A model generated the notes under the pieces. It made no database searches and was not told where the DNA came from. It was given only the letters and a program-made list of their open reading frames with translations. Shown here one piece after another: positions 25,135 through 36,736 of a DNA stretch of 45,415 nt. The DNA comes from Basidiobolus ranarum (Eukaryota; Basidiobolomycota; Basidiobolomycetes; Basidiobolales). A program made the translations under genes and the position numbers. The stretch is taken from positions 1 through 45,415 of the forward strand of contig JASJQH010006901.1 in the NCBI GenBank assembly GCA_040143965.1, read 5' to 3'. Position 1 is the stretch's first letter, and each line of letters opens with the position of its first letter.

Positions 25135-25949
25135 TTTTTTATGTTGTCCAAAAAAGGTTAACCTTCGTGTGTCTGTAACAAAAGAAGGGGTAAGGATAAT
25201 AGAAAGTAAACAGCAAGCAAGTCAGAGTATTTGCAATATGCGCAATTCAATTCTGGTCATATGGAATCGATATTTCATACTAAATTTATCGAGCATACTC
25301 TCATAAATGCCAAGAATAACTTTATGAAGATTATTTAGTATTTGCATAATTTGATAACTAGAATTGCTAAATTGCATTCGGTATTTGCAGCAATTAAGAA
25401 AATACTGGAAAAGAGAAACTCCACTCAAATACTCTAGGGTTAATCACCCAATTCCTTCACTAGCCTTAATTGCGTATATTATGAAATGTGCACTTGGCCA
25501 GGTCATGTGATTATGCAGGGTTAGGGTTAAGTTGGTTCTTTTTAGATGAGTTTTTAATTAGTGCGTTCCTTTTTGCCTTTCTAATATTTACTAGCTTTCA
25601 AAACCTGTATAGGTTATATTGAATTATATTGTAAAAGTACCTGTGCCGCCACTTTTTTCCACCCATGAATTCTACGCATATTCTTTATGGAATCATCCAA
25701 TCACACAGTAATATGGACTGAGAGTGGAAATTACTGAGAATATCTAGCTTAACCAATCATTGACCCCAGTTCTCGTATCACGTAAAATTATGTAGCCTTA
25801 GTGGGATTCAATTTATCAATTTATTAAGTTCTGTTTAGATTCTGATAGTTATTTCCTTTTGCCTCCTGATTGTTCCTTGCATCTTTACCTCCTCGACTTT
25901 CGTTTTCAAGCTTCATTGTCGTCTTCAAACTCGTAATTCTAAAAAAAAC
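25135..25949. promoter_or_regulatory. Divergent promoter region of HSE1 and VMA9
   Basis: 815 bases without a gene. It holds a telomere-like tract (25516-25531), a further agggttaatc at about 25436, and three copies of gtatttgca at about 25228, 25338 and 25380. The last are spaced irregularly and may be chance. Confidence 0.4.
25516..25531. repeat. Telomere-like tract (TTAGGG) in a promoter region
   Basis: Reads gcagggttagggttaa, about 420 bases before the VMA9 start and about 380 bases before the HSE1 start. Confidence 0.55.
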
Positions 25950-26305
25950 ATGGGTGCTATAGCTATTCTTATCGTCGCTGCTGTTATTGCTGTTCTCTGC
26001 ATTGCTGCTTACTTCTTCAGTCCTAAGGGTCCTGACCAAACGTAAATAACTGTTTGCCAATTCAGTAACTTATTCTTGTATATTTATTAATGAGTTTATT
26101 TCAGTCTTTACCGTACTAGTATCATCTTGGCGCTCATTTGCATGTATCTTATGTAAGTTTAAAGCGGGGAAGGGAGTTTATCTTTAAAACCACTCAACTG
26201 TTACTAAATTCTCTTTTTTTCTATAGGTGGGCTATCACTTACATGGCACAATTGAATCCCTTGATCTCACCCAGACGCTCTGACTTGAAGCCGAGCGCTC
26301 ACTGA
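25950..26305 (+). CDS. VMA9: V-ATPase subunit e (Vma9), small three-exon gene
   Basis: Small hydrophobic subunit of the membrane Vo sector of the vacuolar proton pump, needed for its assembly. Exons 25950-26041, 26105-26152 and 26227-26305 (frame-checked) give 72 residues. Two membrane segments are visible: residues about 3-22 (AIAILIVAAVIAVLCIAAYF) and about 35-53 (SIILALICMYLMWAITYMA). The loop FSPKGPDQ and the end of helix two, AQLNPL, match the conserved PKGPN and AQLNPL of ATP6V0E1 (recalled). The middle exon is only 48 bases and the introns are 63 and 74 bases, so no long open frame marks the gene. The AT-rich run before the ATG (aaaaaaaaca) is a good start context for fungi. Divergent from HSE1, another endomembrane gene. 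Confidence 0.9.
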
Positions 26306-27315
26306 GGAAATTAATATTCGATTCTTCTTTTGCTTTTTCATATCCTTGGTTATTCGTTCATAACGTCACCTTGGCATCCGTTCTCTTCACCAGATAAAGA
26401 CTAATATAGTAACGCAATTTAATACCATAGTTTACACTGTCTTCAAAGAATAAACCGCCACTTTCCTTATTCAAAATTTTACTCCTATATGTTTATCACG
26501 TTGCTCTCTATTTACTAGCAATAAAGTTCATGTTAATTGGTATACGTTTGCATAGGATATTAGAGTTTCAAGTAGTACATATGTTATAACAATAGTAACT
26601 GTAACCATAGCTGTAAGTACAAAAGTTTGGCTGAACATCGAAACTTACAAGTTGAATAGTATAAAGTAGAGGTCAATATAATAGTCAGTTTTAAGGTTTG
26701 GAGATGCAAAGAATTATTGGAAAAATAGAATTCAATAAATATCTATAATTGATGTGGAAAATCCAAGGAAATACCGATCGAGCCCGTTAACTTAGATCTG
26801 TCATTTATGGCAAACCATCGACCATATTCGACTCTTGTGCAAGGGTTGTGTCATATTTAAGCTTAAAGCCAGGAGTACAACCTATCATTCAACCATCTGC
26901 TTCCTAATATTCTAGATTTCAGACAACCCCAGTTCTCCTTCACGTTAACTGGTTTGCGGTGGGTATATAAATTGGTTGACTGCATATCGACCAAATGCCT
27001 CTGATCTTTATTATAAATCTATGTTTTCATAACTTAATCATTTTGATTAGCGTTTGGAGTAAATTAGGCAAACTTAGTTTCCTGAGTAACTAAGAAAAAC
27101 TTTTCCTTCCTTTCCCGACTAAACTTTGATGTTTTCCATTCGAATGGCATTATTCAATAAATTTCCTAATAGCTTCATTCTATTTCTCTAAACAGATATA
27201 ACACCATCAATACTCAGACAATAAGTACGACTTGCTCTTTGAAGTAGAAATCGCTTGTTATATATTCCTTTTGTCCTTCAAATAGATATATAATTTCCAT
27301 ATATTTAGTACGCAT
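26306..27315. other. 1-kb intergenic region between VMA9 and COX10
   Basis: AT-rich, no coding frame or RNA gene recognised. It should hold the VMA9 3' end and the COX10 promoter. Confidence 0.4.
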
Positions 27316-28545
27316 ATGTCACTTTATCTTGGTCGTTTTTTTGTTTGTTCGTCAAGAGCAAGAATGGGGTTTTCTCGTTCTATTGTAAAGCATGTTCAGT
27401 ATTCAACTTTAAAATCTAGACAATCGCTTACTATTACTCTACTCGAACGGAAAAATTCCATTCAAGGTATTTCAGGTTTGAGGAACGTTAAAAGGGCCCT
27501 TCCATGTTTATCTGAAGTACGTCTTGTTGCTTTACATTCAACTATTCCACAAGAGGAAGAGAATACCCCAACCATTGCTGATAAAGCTGGTGTTAGATGG
27601 AAGCCCGTGCCTGAGTTAACTCTTGCTAAATTGCCCCAAATTTACAAGGAATTATCAAAAGCTAAGCTTGCTGCACTAGTAGCTTTAACTACAATGTGTG
27701 GATATGCTGTTGCTCCAGAGGCTGTCAATCTTACAACCATGTTTTGGACAACGATTGGTACTACACTCTGTATTAGTTCAGCAAACTCATTCAACCAGTG
27801 GGTGGAGATACCATATGATGCTCAAATGAGTAGAACTCGTAATAGAACTTTGGTTCGTCATGCCGCTTCGCCACTTCACGCGTTTGCCTTTGGGTCAGTT
27901 ACTGGTATATCGGGTGTAAGTATGTTGGCCTTTGGTGTAAGCCCGTTGGTTGCTGCATTAGGTGCGATAAATATTGGGCTTTATGCAGCTGTATATACGC
28001 CTCTTAAACGTATATCAATCGCAAATACCTGGGTGGGAGCGGTTGTGGGTGGAATACCACCCATGATGGGTTGGGCAGCTTGTACAAATGGTTTGGAACC
28101 CGGTGCTTGGTTGCTCGGATTTATCCTGTATGCGTGGCAATTTCCACATTTTAATTCGTTGAGTTGGAATTTGCGTGCAGATTATTCCAAAGCAGGTTTT
28201 AGAATGATGGCAGTAACCGATCCAGCACTTAATGCTCGTGTGTCCTTACGGTATAGTCTTGCGTTACTTCCGCTGTCCTGCATTGCACCCATGTTGGATG
28301 TCACTACTTGGTGGTTTGCCGCCGACTCTTTCCTGGTTAATGCATATCTTTTGCATGGAGCCTGGCGTTTTTGGAGGCATTCAGATGAGCAATCAGCCAG
28401 AAAATTGTTTTTTGGTTCCCTTGTTCATCTCCCACTCATTCTTGCCCTACTGATGGTTCACAAGAAAAGTAAAAAAGAGGAGCAGAAGAAGTTGCCTTAT
28501 GCTGACTTGAAAGACGCACAAATCATACGACGAGAATTAAGTTAA
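27316..28545 (+). CDS. COX10: Protoheme IX farnesyltransferase, mitochondrial
   Basis: UbiA-family prenyltransferase of the inner mitochondrial membrane that converts heme B to heme O, the first step toward heme A for cytochrome c oxidase. Uninterrupted gene of 409 residues. A long basic N-terminus (about 85 residues, rich in Arg, Ser and Leu) fits an import signal. The first Asp-rich prenyl-diphosphate motif is NQWVEIPYDAQMSRTRNR, and the second site follows in the region ADYSKAGFRMM. WQFPHFNSLSW is a strong Cox10 signature. Seven to nine hydrophobic helices are visible, and the charged C-terminus ends KDAQIIRRELS. Unlike most neighbours, it has no intron. A second ATG at codon 17 is possible; the first leaves more presequence. 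The gene is followed on the same strand by YTM1. Confidence 0.96.
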   Translation: MSLYLGRFFVCSSRARMGFSRSIVKHVQYSTLKSRQSLTITLLERKNSIQGISGLRNVKRALPCLSEVRLVALHSTIPQEEENTPTIADKAGVRWKPVPELTLAKLPQIYKELSKAKLAALVALTTMCGYAVAPEAVNLTTMFWTTIGTTLCISSANSFNQWVEIPYDAQMSRTRNRTLVRHAASPLHAFAFGSVTGISGVSMLAFGVSPLVAALGAINIGLYAAVYTPLKRISIANTWVGAVVGGIPPMMGWAACTNGLEPGAWLLGFILYAWQFPHFNSLSWNLRADYSKAGFRMMAVTDPALNARVSLRYSLALLPLSCIAPMLDVTTWWFAADSFLVNAYLLHGAWRFWRHSDEQSARKLFFGSLVHLPLILALLMVHKKSKKEEQKKLPYADLKDAQIIRRELS

Positions 28546-29026
28546 AATTATTGGTTACTCTATCTCTGCATACTCTTCAGTTCGATATTTCCACATTCAA
28601 TGATACTCCACACCATGTACGTGCATATGTTTCCCAGCCTTTACTAGGCGGAGGAAGCTGGCTAAGCCATCAACGTCACAAAAGAAATTTACATGTCATC
28701 GTCAACAATAAACCATTCAACGTTCATACTGAAGTAGCTAGTGATGGTTTGATTTCCGATTGCTTTTTTGTTTGCTTGGCTAAATTAGGGACACAGTTAA
28801 CCATAGATCCATCCATAAATTAGGCACAGCAATCAATAGTTAATCAGAAATGGTTGTTCAATACAGTCGTAGTGTGATACTAGAATAACTTATTTTTTTT
28901 GATAAAAAAAAAGAAAAAAAATCACGAAAAAGTTTCCATTGAACTTCAAGTGAAGGCAAAGGTGCACAAACATAATATTAGTCAAATAGAAGCTAGTAGC
29001 GTTGAATTTTCCTACTCGAATTCAAG
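28546..29026. other. Intergenic region between COX10 and YTM1
   Basis: An open stretch of about 90 codons after COX10 lacks an ATG and resembles no family, so it is not called. Homopolymer-rich sequence (tttttttt and runs of A with scattered G) lies at about 28890-28922. Confidence 0.4.
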
Positions 29027-30697
29027 ATGGAAGAAGGCCCACAAATACAAGTTCGTTTCACTACCCGTCAAACCCAATATGCTGTAACTGACACACCGAT
29101 TGTGGTCCCAGCACGTCTCAAGAGATATGGACTCTCTGAGATTATCAACCATTTGTTAGGTCTCGGTAAGTGCATATCTCATTCATTAAAGGATTTCTCT
29201 TATCCTAGTACTTTCCTGTGTTTTTCACTTGCCACATCTTCCTTACTTAAATTGTTGTTTGTGTAGAGAAACCCAAACCTTTCGACTTTCTCATCGATGG
29301 GGAATTTCTTAGAACTAGTCTCACAGAATATTTGGTGGAGAAGAATCTATCCACTGTAAGTTATTATATTAGCAAGTACTCGGGGGATATAGTTTTCTGA
29401 ACATTGTTGAATCTAGGAAAATTTGATCACTATTGAATATGTCGAATCTATGCTGCCACCTTCACCATTGTCTGGATACAAACACGATGATTGGATTGGT
29501 GCCATTGACAAAGAATGCGAAGGGTATGTTAGAGTTGATCTTCCAACATGGTTACTTGGATTAACATGTTTGTTTCAAAACATAGTTTATTTTTGACTGG
29601 TTGTTACGACAACAAAGTCCGTGTCTGGAACAAATCTGGCGATTGTGTAGAGACCTTGGTTGGTCATGAAGGACCCATCAAAAGCGTAAAATGGCTCAGA
29701 TCCGAAGGTAAATGGAGCAATTATTGATGGTTTGAATGCACTTTTATTCACAAGCGGATGCTGTACCTTAGAAAACAACCTTAGGTTACTTTCTGGCTCC
29801 CATGACCAGACTGTTATGGCTTGGGAATACTCACCATCCGAGCAATCTTATGAGTTGCTTTATCAGTGTGTTGGCCATAAAGGCAGCATTGAGTCCATTG
29901 CCGCCCACGAATCTGGCGAGCATTTCTTAACAGCATCATGGGATGGCTCGATCAAATTCTGGAACACTGAGAAGGTAGATGAAGACAGCACTGCCAATGC
30001 AGTTCAAACCAACAACAAGAGAAGAAAGGCCACTAATGACAGCGATATCCCTACCAAGGTTGGTTTTTGATTGTCAATCAATGTACGGAATGATATATTA
30101 ACATTCTCTAGACTGCGACCCATTCCCTAGATGGCCACGTTGGCCCAGTTTCTTCAGTTATCTATAACCAATCCAACTACAACCAAGCTTTCAGTGGAGG
30201 ATGGGATCATTCCATTAGAATCTGGGACCTTGAATCTCGGGTCAACATCAATACTAAGGTAATTCACCATTCGAAGCGTTGTTATTCAAGGGCTTTACTG
30301 ATATTGTTATATGAACCAATAGAATTGCGAAAAGGTGGTGCTGGACGTTGATTACTCCGATAAATCAGGCCTCTTGGTTTCCGGACATTCAGATCGTTCC
30401 ATTCGTATCTGGGATCCTCGTTCTGACGATGCGGCCGTAGTGAAAATGACTCTTTCTTCTCACCAGAACTGGGTTTCTTCTGTTTCCTGGTCAGAGAGAA
30501 CACCATACATGCTTATCTCTGGCTCATACGATTCCAACATCAAAGTGTGGGATATCCGTAGCAGAGCACCCCTGTACACCATTTCTGGCTCTAGTCAGCC
30601 TGACCAAAAGGTGCTTGCCGTGGAGTGGTCTAATGATCTGATCCTGAGTGGTGGTGAAGATTGCACCTTCAAAATGCATTCAGCCAAGCTTGAATAG
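29027..30697 (+). CDS. YTM1: Ribosome biogenesis WD-repeat protein Ytm1/WDR12
   Basis: Member of the nucleolar PeBoW complex (Nop7-Erb1-Ytm1; PES1-BOP1-WDR12) needed to mature the 60S subunit; its N-terminal domain is the handle by which the AAA ATPase Rea1/Midasin removes the complex. Seven exons (29027-29165, 29267-29355, 29417-29523, 29586-29707, 29772-30058, 30112-30258, 30323-30697) were read in one frame. The N-terminal NLE domain spans about 1-90 (QIQVRFTTRQTQYAVTDTPI), including a conserved Glu expected to touch the MIDAS site. A seven-bladed WD40 propeller follows, with blades ending KVRVWN, TVMAWE, SIKFWN, SIRIWD, SIRIWD and IKVWD. A basic insert (NNKRRK) between blades fits nuclear entry. 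Confidence 0.95.
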
Positions 30698-31092
30698 ACT
30701 TATGTTAAATAGATTTAGCTCAGTGGAAAGCTGCTTTTACTCTATCTGCTGTCTTTGCCCATTATTAGTACACATTATTATTACGCATTCTTAATACGTA
30801 TCCGGGGAAGGCTTTGTTACTTTGTAGGCTTTGTTACATATCTACATCTACACGTTTTGAGACCAAACAGATACGTCAAGATACGCAAAATTGAAGCCAA
30901 TTTAACCACAATAAAATCAACTATTTCCAACAAACCATTGTCTAGATCAATTTCATGAATGAATCGCATCTGATTGTTTACTTTATGTTATGATTTCTTA
31001 TTGTTTTACCATTGGATTCGCTACCTTCATCCCTTGTATTCTTATATTGTGAGCCTTGTATTCGGTAAACTCCGCCAGGAAGTCATTCAGAA
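30698..31092. other. Intergenic region between YTM1 and the ADIP-domain gene
   Basis: 395 bases, no gene. A 12-base direct repeat, aggctttgttac, lies at 30809-30820 and 30826-30837. Confidence 0.4.
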
Positions 31093-32892
31093 ATGTATTA
31101 CGAGGATGAGTCTATAGACGAGCGTTATATGCGACCTAGTGCAGACGACAGTTTTACTGAAGAAAGGTTAGTAAGGTGATACCCAAGATACAATACCTCG
31201 TACTGACTTTTTTGAAGTTTTGTTGATGAACCGGCCTATCGCTGTGAATACATAAATGGTCAATTAGCTGCATATGGATTTCCTTCCAACCTGAACTTAC
31301 TTGAACCAGACAGAGAAAGTTCAAAGGAACTAGTCAATATTTTGTTTGTTTTGTTAAAGCAGAGACAGGTTAAAACTCACTTTCAATTTCTCACCTGAAG
31401 ACAAGTACTTAATGGTAGCGTTTCTTCATACTTTAGCAAGATGTTCAAATTCGAGATGACTTGGAAGAGAAAAACCGACGTTTACACGATGACTATGAAC
31501 GAGCGTCCTTTTTGTTGGTAGGTTCTATTTCTAAAGAGCACATATCCGCGTAGCTAGCTCGAACATATCTTATTTACTCAGGCAAAGGAAAAATCACGCC
31601 TTGAGGCCAGTGAACGCGAAATAGCAAGCACTAAAGCCAAATTGAGGTAACTTGCATAGTTCATGAAATTGTCGCGTGGTAACTCTGGGTCGTTAACTTC
31701 AATCTTAGTGTTTCCGAGAAGAATACTAAGGAGCAAATTGAAAAGTCTCGTAAATTGAATGAAGAACTCGTTAAAATGAAATCCAACTTACAATTGATCA
31801 AAACACAATATGCGGTTGGTTCTTCTAAAATCTCATCCTAGTACCATTATCTCTAACTAAATTTGGCTTGGAATGAAAACATCTAGCATGAGATACGTAA
31901 AAAGGATACTGAAAACATCAAATTAAAAGATCGAATTCAGAAAGGCAGCGTGGACAAGGCGAGTAAGAAGCCGCAAATAAAGTTATTGAATCCAATAGCT
32001 CCCGTGAAAAGTATCAGGCGCACCGCATCGTCCATTTCTGACGGTGGTAAGGTAAGAACTCTCAGAATGATGACCAGGCGAATGTGTATTAAATTCCTCC
32101 ATCCGTAATATAGCCGGCTGATCTCACCAAAGACACTTTGATAAAATACCAGGAGCGCGAAGAAAAAATTATCCATGAAAATGGACAGCTCAGAAATACG
32201 TTGTACATCATCCACCAAGAACTAGTCAAGATGCTGGAATCTGATTCGATTCAGGCCCTGGGTATGCAAGGAAACGAAAGTGAAGCTGCCAACACGGATA
32301 TTAAGCATGTAGGTCTAATCCGATCATCTCAGTTGTCCTCTTATTCTTAAATAACACTTTATGAAGGATCTCCGTCTAGAACACTTCCGGTTACCGTGTG
32401 AATTCATCGTAAACAATATTGACAATGAAACTAAGGCTCTTATTGAAGAATTGCATCTCATTCTCGAGATCATCTCATCTATGGACCTAGAGCCGAAGAC
32501 TCGCACTTCAAATGATGAAGCAGTAGCGGCATTACACACCAAACTCGGTATCCATTTATTAATCGAGCATTCTACCACTCTACCGTGAACTAAAATTCAA
32601 TATTTTATAGAAACGTATCGGTCGATCATTGCTGAACAACAGAAGTTACTCGAGCTTGCTCTGAACAAGCAAAGTGATGCGGTTGCTGTTAGAGAGTTGG
32701 AAAGGTAGGATATATCAACAAATACTTTGCAGAATTTGGTGGCTAAATGTTTATCCGGTTATTATCAACATTTCTAGTAAATTCAAGGAAAGTGCCATCG
32801 ATCTGATACCGTCAAAGGTCAACCTGTGCACACTTACTCCAGCGGAAAGCCCACAACTTAATAGCGATAAAAAGAATCTGACTGATCAATAA
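31093..32892 (+). CDS. ADIP-domain coiled-coil protein (SSX2IP / Msd1 family)
   Basis: Related to fission yeast Msd1 and animal SSX2IP/ADIP, which anchor microtubule minus ends at spindle poles and centrosomes. About ten small exons encode roughly 400 residues. After an acidic start (MYYEDESIDERYM), the ADIP signature appears: YINGQLAAYGFP, then LLKQRQQDVQIRDDLEEKNR. A long heptad-rich coiled coil follows (EKSRLEASEREIASTKAKLS and EKNTKEQIEKSRKLNEELVK). A linker with a basic patch (KSIRRTASS) comes next, then a second helical part (QEREEKIIHENGQLRNTLYI) and a disordered tail ending LTDQ. The family call rests on the first 100 residues; the microtubule role is inferred from the family. Some internal exon edges are approximate. 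Confidence 0.8.
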
Positions 32893-33284
32893 GATCTAAT
32901 ACTAGAGTTATCCATCGTCTTTTCACTAGGTTCTTTGCTTTGTTTTGCATACATAATACACAAAACTGACACCAATAAACATGCCTGTATAAATCACTTC
33001 TGCATCAGATTCGCAGGGGAATTACCGATCTTTTGTCACTTAACTATAACAGCCACGCTAACAAGTCAGAAATAAAGGGAATCGCGTGCAGTAGTATATA
33101 GAATCGAATTGTATTCAAATTCGCGAAACTGCTAAAATCTTGTAAATGTAAATCATTGTTCATGAATCGGTATTTGCTTTGTAAATAATTGTTTAATTGC
33201 TTGAGCACAGTAAAAGAAAATATAGATAGGCTCATTCGGTGTTTTGACTAACAAAAAAAGGAAAGATTCATGAGCATATCAGAG
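32893..33284. other. Convergent 3' flanks of the ADIP gene and 4E-T
   Basis: 392 bases without a recognised gene; both neighbouring genes end here. Confidence 0.35.
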
Positions 33285-36200
33285 TCAACGCATCGAAAGT
33301 CTTTCAATTTCTTCCACAGTCATCATTCTGCCTGACATATTATTTTGGGGCGGTCTGCGAGCTGAATCATAAGGAAGAGGTTGCCCACCTAATAACAATA
33401 AAACTTGTTGAATATCTTCAATCCAGATACCAATTGTATTAAGCTAATTCTTACCCATATATGGAGGAGGTCTCATTGGGAAGCCGCCCATGTTGTTCGG
33501 AAGAGGGGGCTCTCTCCCGGACATTCCAAACTGATCACGAGAAGAGTAAGGAGAAGAGGATGGGGGTATCATATATGAATTCTGTTGAAGATGAGGTAAA
33601 AACTGGTTATGATGGAGTGGCTGCTGGCGCAAATTAGGGTGTTGGTGTTGAAGGATGGGGCGTTGTTGCTGGCCGTTATTTAGCAGTTGATCAAAGAATG
33701 CCGGCGGCCTTTGTGCACCACCTAAACCGTAAGAACCAACGTGGTCTGGTCGGTATAATGGCGCTTTGTTCATGTTGTTGGTTGATGGAGACAAGCTTCT
33801 CAGGTTTGTAGGTTCTTCAAAGTGTAAACCAGACGATGGTGACTGGAACGGTATCATAGGAGAACTGCCCGACATTGGACCCAAGTTGTTTCCGGGATTG
33901 GTCATACCTGGTGCGGTGTAATGAGAGCGAGGGGCTTGTGACTGAAATTGACCACCTGGAGCTGGTGAAATTGGTGCAATTGGGGAATTCATCGAGGAGG
34001 ACTTTTGAATGGGTGAAAATGATCCAGGTTCATTTTTACTGCTCAATTGTCTATAGACGGAAGTGGGGATATTCCCTGCAAACAAAGCAGCGATGGACTT
34101 GGAAGAAGTAGCATTATTTCCAGGAGTAGGAAGTTCTGGTTTCTTCGTAGCCACAATCGAGGAGTCACTGAATGTAGATAGGTTAGGTGGATTGTGGGAT
34201 TTAGGAAGCTCACGAGGTGTGGTTTCTTTCTCATTAGTATTCATGGAATCACTGGGCGTCTGATGGTAAATTTTTAGTTGAAAGTCTAGGCATGAAATAT
34301 ATCATGAGGAATAGAAATACCTTGTTAGTGCTTAATCTTGCCATAATCATGTTGAATCCAGTTTTGTCTTCCGAATTGTTCTGAGACACTACTTTCTTGG
34401 GATGTGTGTTGACTCCTAACGTCTTCAAGATATCCGCTTCAGAACTCATTTTAGGTTTCTCGGGGGCATCACTAGAATCATAATGTTGCGCTGGGTTTGA
34501 CCTAAATTGAGATCGTTGTTGGCTTTGCGAGGGTTTGGCTCCGAGTTGCTTGAAAATATCTTCTTCTGTCATCATTCTTCCAGGAACATGGGACCCAGTA
34601 TTCATAGATGGTGGTTTGGATGATTGCATATTTTGTTGCGAACCAGAGTTGGTCACACCTAAAGTTCTCAAGACATCAGCCTCTGACAACATCTTTTTGT
34701 TTGTTTGGGCTGAACTAGATAGAACAGAAGTGGGTGCCAGGTTGTTTTGAGCTTGGCCAGCTTGGTTGCCCATCAAAAGTCGGCTCAACATAGCCGAGTC
34801 TTGTGATTTGACGGGCTCAACATAGCTACTCTCGTTGTTATTCTCCTTTTGGAAGAGTCTGAAGAACCGGGAAGAGCTTTGAGCACCCTCTCTTTCATTA
34901 TCGATGGAGGTTGGCTCTTCAGAATACTTGGGCTCAATTTCAGAAGCGTTCTGATGTTTGAAAGGAAAAGGTTTTTCCATATTTTTCCTTTCTTCGTGTT
35001 GCTGATTGAAGTTGAGACCGCCTGGACCAAATAGATAATCAATGTTACCTTGAACTGGTTCTTTTCTAGAATTCTCATCCTTGAACATAGCGGTTATATC
35101 GGTATTCACCGTATTCTGAGGTACTGAATCAGAAATAGAGCCTGTTGCTTTGGTATTTCGCCAGCCTTCAACTTGAGCTCCGTTTGGATTCATGCCTGAA
35201 TCTTGTGGCTTTTTGCGACTTTGATCGTTCTGTCTAGATTTCCAAGCTTGGATTTCGTCAACATAACCGGCTTCGTCAGGAGCGCTATAAGTGTTACTAG
35301 ATTGATTTTCGTTCTTCTCAGTTTCAGGGTCGTAATTCATCCATTCAGGCGTATCTTGCTTGCCTGTATAGCGATGATCATTGCTAATATCCAGTTTTTT
35401 CTCCAGCAACTGGTGAAAGTGTCTATTACGATCCGAGACATTTCCGTCTCTCCCACCTTTTATAAAAACCGTTGTTTAATTGCGGGCAATGCTTTCAAAT
35501 AGAATACGCGGGACTTACCAGATTTCCGATTTTGTCCAGAGTTTTGATTGTTACGATTGCGATTTCCTTGGGTCTCTCTTGAGGAGCCTCTTTCAAAATC
35601 ATCTCGAGTCTCACGTGGGCCTTTTCTACCAGTAGTATTTTCTCGCTCCTTGGAGTAGTTGCGCTCCCTTTCCATGCCTGTGTTAGAAGAACGTCTACCA
35701 TTGTGCTCGTTACGGTTATCATCCTTTAGCGTATGAAAAATTGTAATTAGGGAGAGTTCTTTAGATACTAGACAAGAAACAGCATACATTTCGACCACCT
35801 CTTCCATTTCCTATGTGGCGTGGAAGGTTGTAGGCATTCTTTGGATTCCGATTAGCAGCTTTTTCGGATGATTTTGCGTTAATCATAGTCTGTTTCTGAG
35901 AAGATGCAAAGCTCATCTTTGGGGGACCAAGTATAATGCTTTTTTCTAGTAAATGTGGAGGTATTGGACAAGTCAGCCAGAATACTATCATGTGGATATG
36001 TAGCTGAAATCTTACCTCCAGATTTGTTTGGAATCTCTTCAAGCTGTTTGTCTATGATTTCATCATATAGAAGTTAAATGTTATATGCTAACTAAAATAC
36101 AAGACCATCGTATACATCAACTTACCAACTTTCTTATCCTCTCCATTGTAAATTTTCCTAAATTTCCAAAATGTTACTATTGTCTGAGTCACTATAATGG

Positions 36201-36736
36201 TCTAAAAAATAACGATCAGCTTACTTTCTTTCAGCCTCAGGCTCTCTCTCACGATAGCTTGGCTCATAGTAAGAGTCACTACCATTAATATGGGAGTAAA
36301 TTAGTGGCAATTCAAGTGATTCGAAAAGTTGTATTTTAACTAACCCAATCCAAGTAGTTACGTCAGGGAAAATGTCAGGGCATTTAACCAAAGGGCTTTT
36401 GGAAAGTACAAGCAACTGTTCGACACTGTATTTAACCGAACGTTTCATCTTAGGGAAAGGCTTGATCTTCTCACTCACTGCTTCTGCTTTCTCATCTGGA
36501 AGTTTTTCTTCAGTATTACTTGATTCAACGTGCTTCGACTTCTTTGAAACTGGTCGCTTATTATTCATCATCGAAAGAACTTCCACTGGAGGTGAAGATG
36601 AAACGGAGGCGTTAAATTTCGTCTCCAAAGAGGACGAATCAGCATTTGAGCTAGCTGGATTTTTTTCAATTACCAGCCCAATTGCAGAGTTTAAAAGCTC
36701 GCTAATACTATTATTACCTTCGTCGATTGTTGCCAT
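33285..36736 (-). CDS. eIF4E-transporter (4E-T) homologue, translational repressor
   Basis: 4E-T proteins bind eIF4E and link mRNAs to decay and storage factors in P-bodies. Nine frame-checked exons (36736-36345, 36278-36225, 36157-36126, 36051-36016, 35945-35788, 35723-35519, 35456-34321, 34259-33455, 33388-33285) give 973 residues; human 4E-T has 985. Residues 103-109, YSVEQLL, fit the canonical YxxxxL-phi eIF4E-binding motif. An Arg/Asn-rich block (about 225-295) follows, then TPEWMNYDP (328-336), like the PEWF segment of human 4E-T, and SSRFFRLF (487-494), like its SRFSRWF. A motif of form (K/R)M-x-(S/T)E-x-D-(I/V)-x-x-x-LG occurs at 547-560, 586-599 and 628-641. The last residues, GRMMTVEEIERLSMR, resemble the human C-terminal VISVDELE. 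The rest is disordered, Gln/Pro/Asn/Ser-rich. Resemblances are from memory. Confidence 0.85.

Noticed and set aside
28551-28823. About 90-codon open stretch after COX10
   Set aside because: Starts without an ATG and has no family resemblance; probably the COX10 3' flank.
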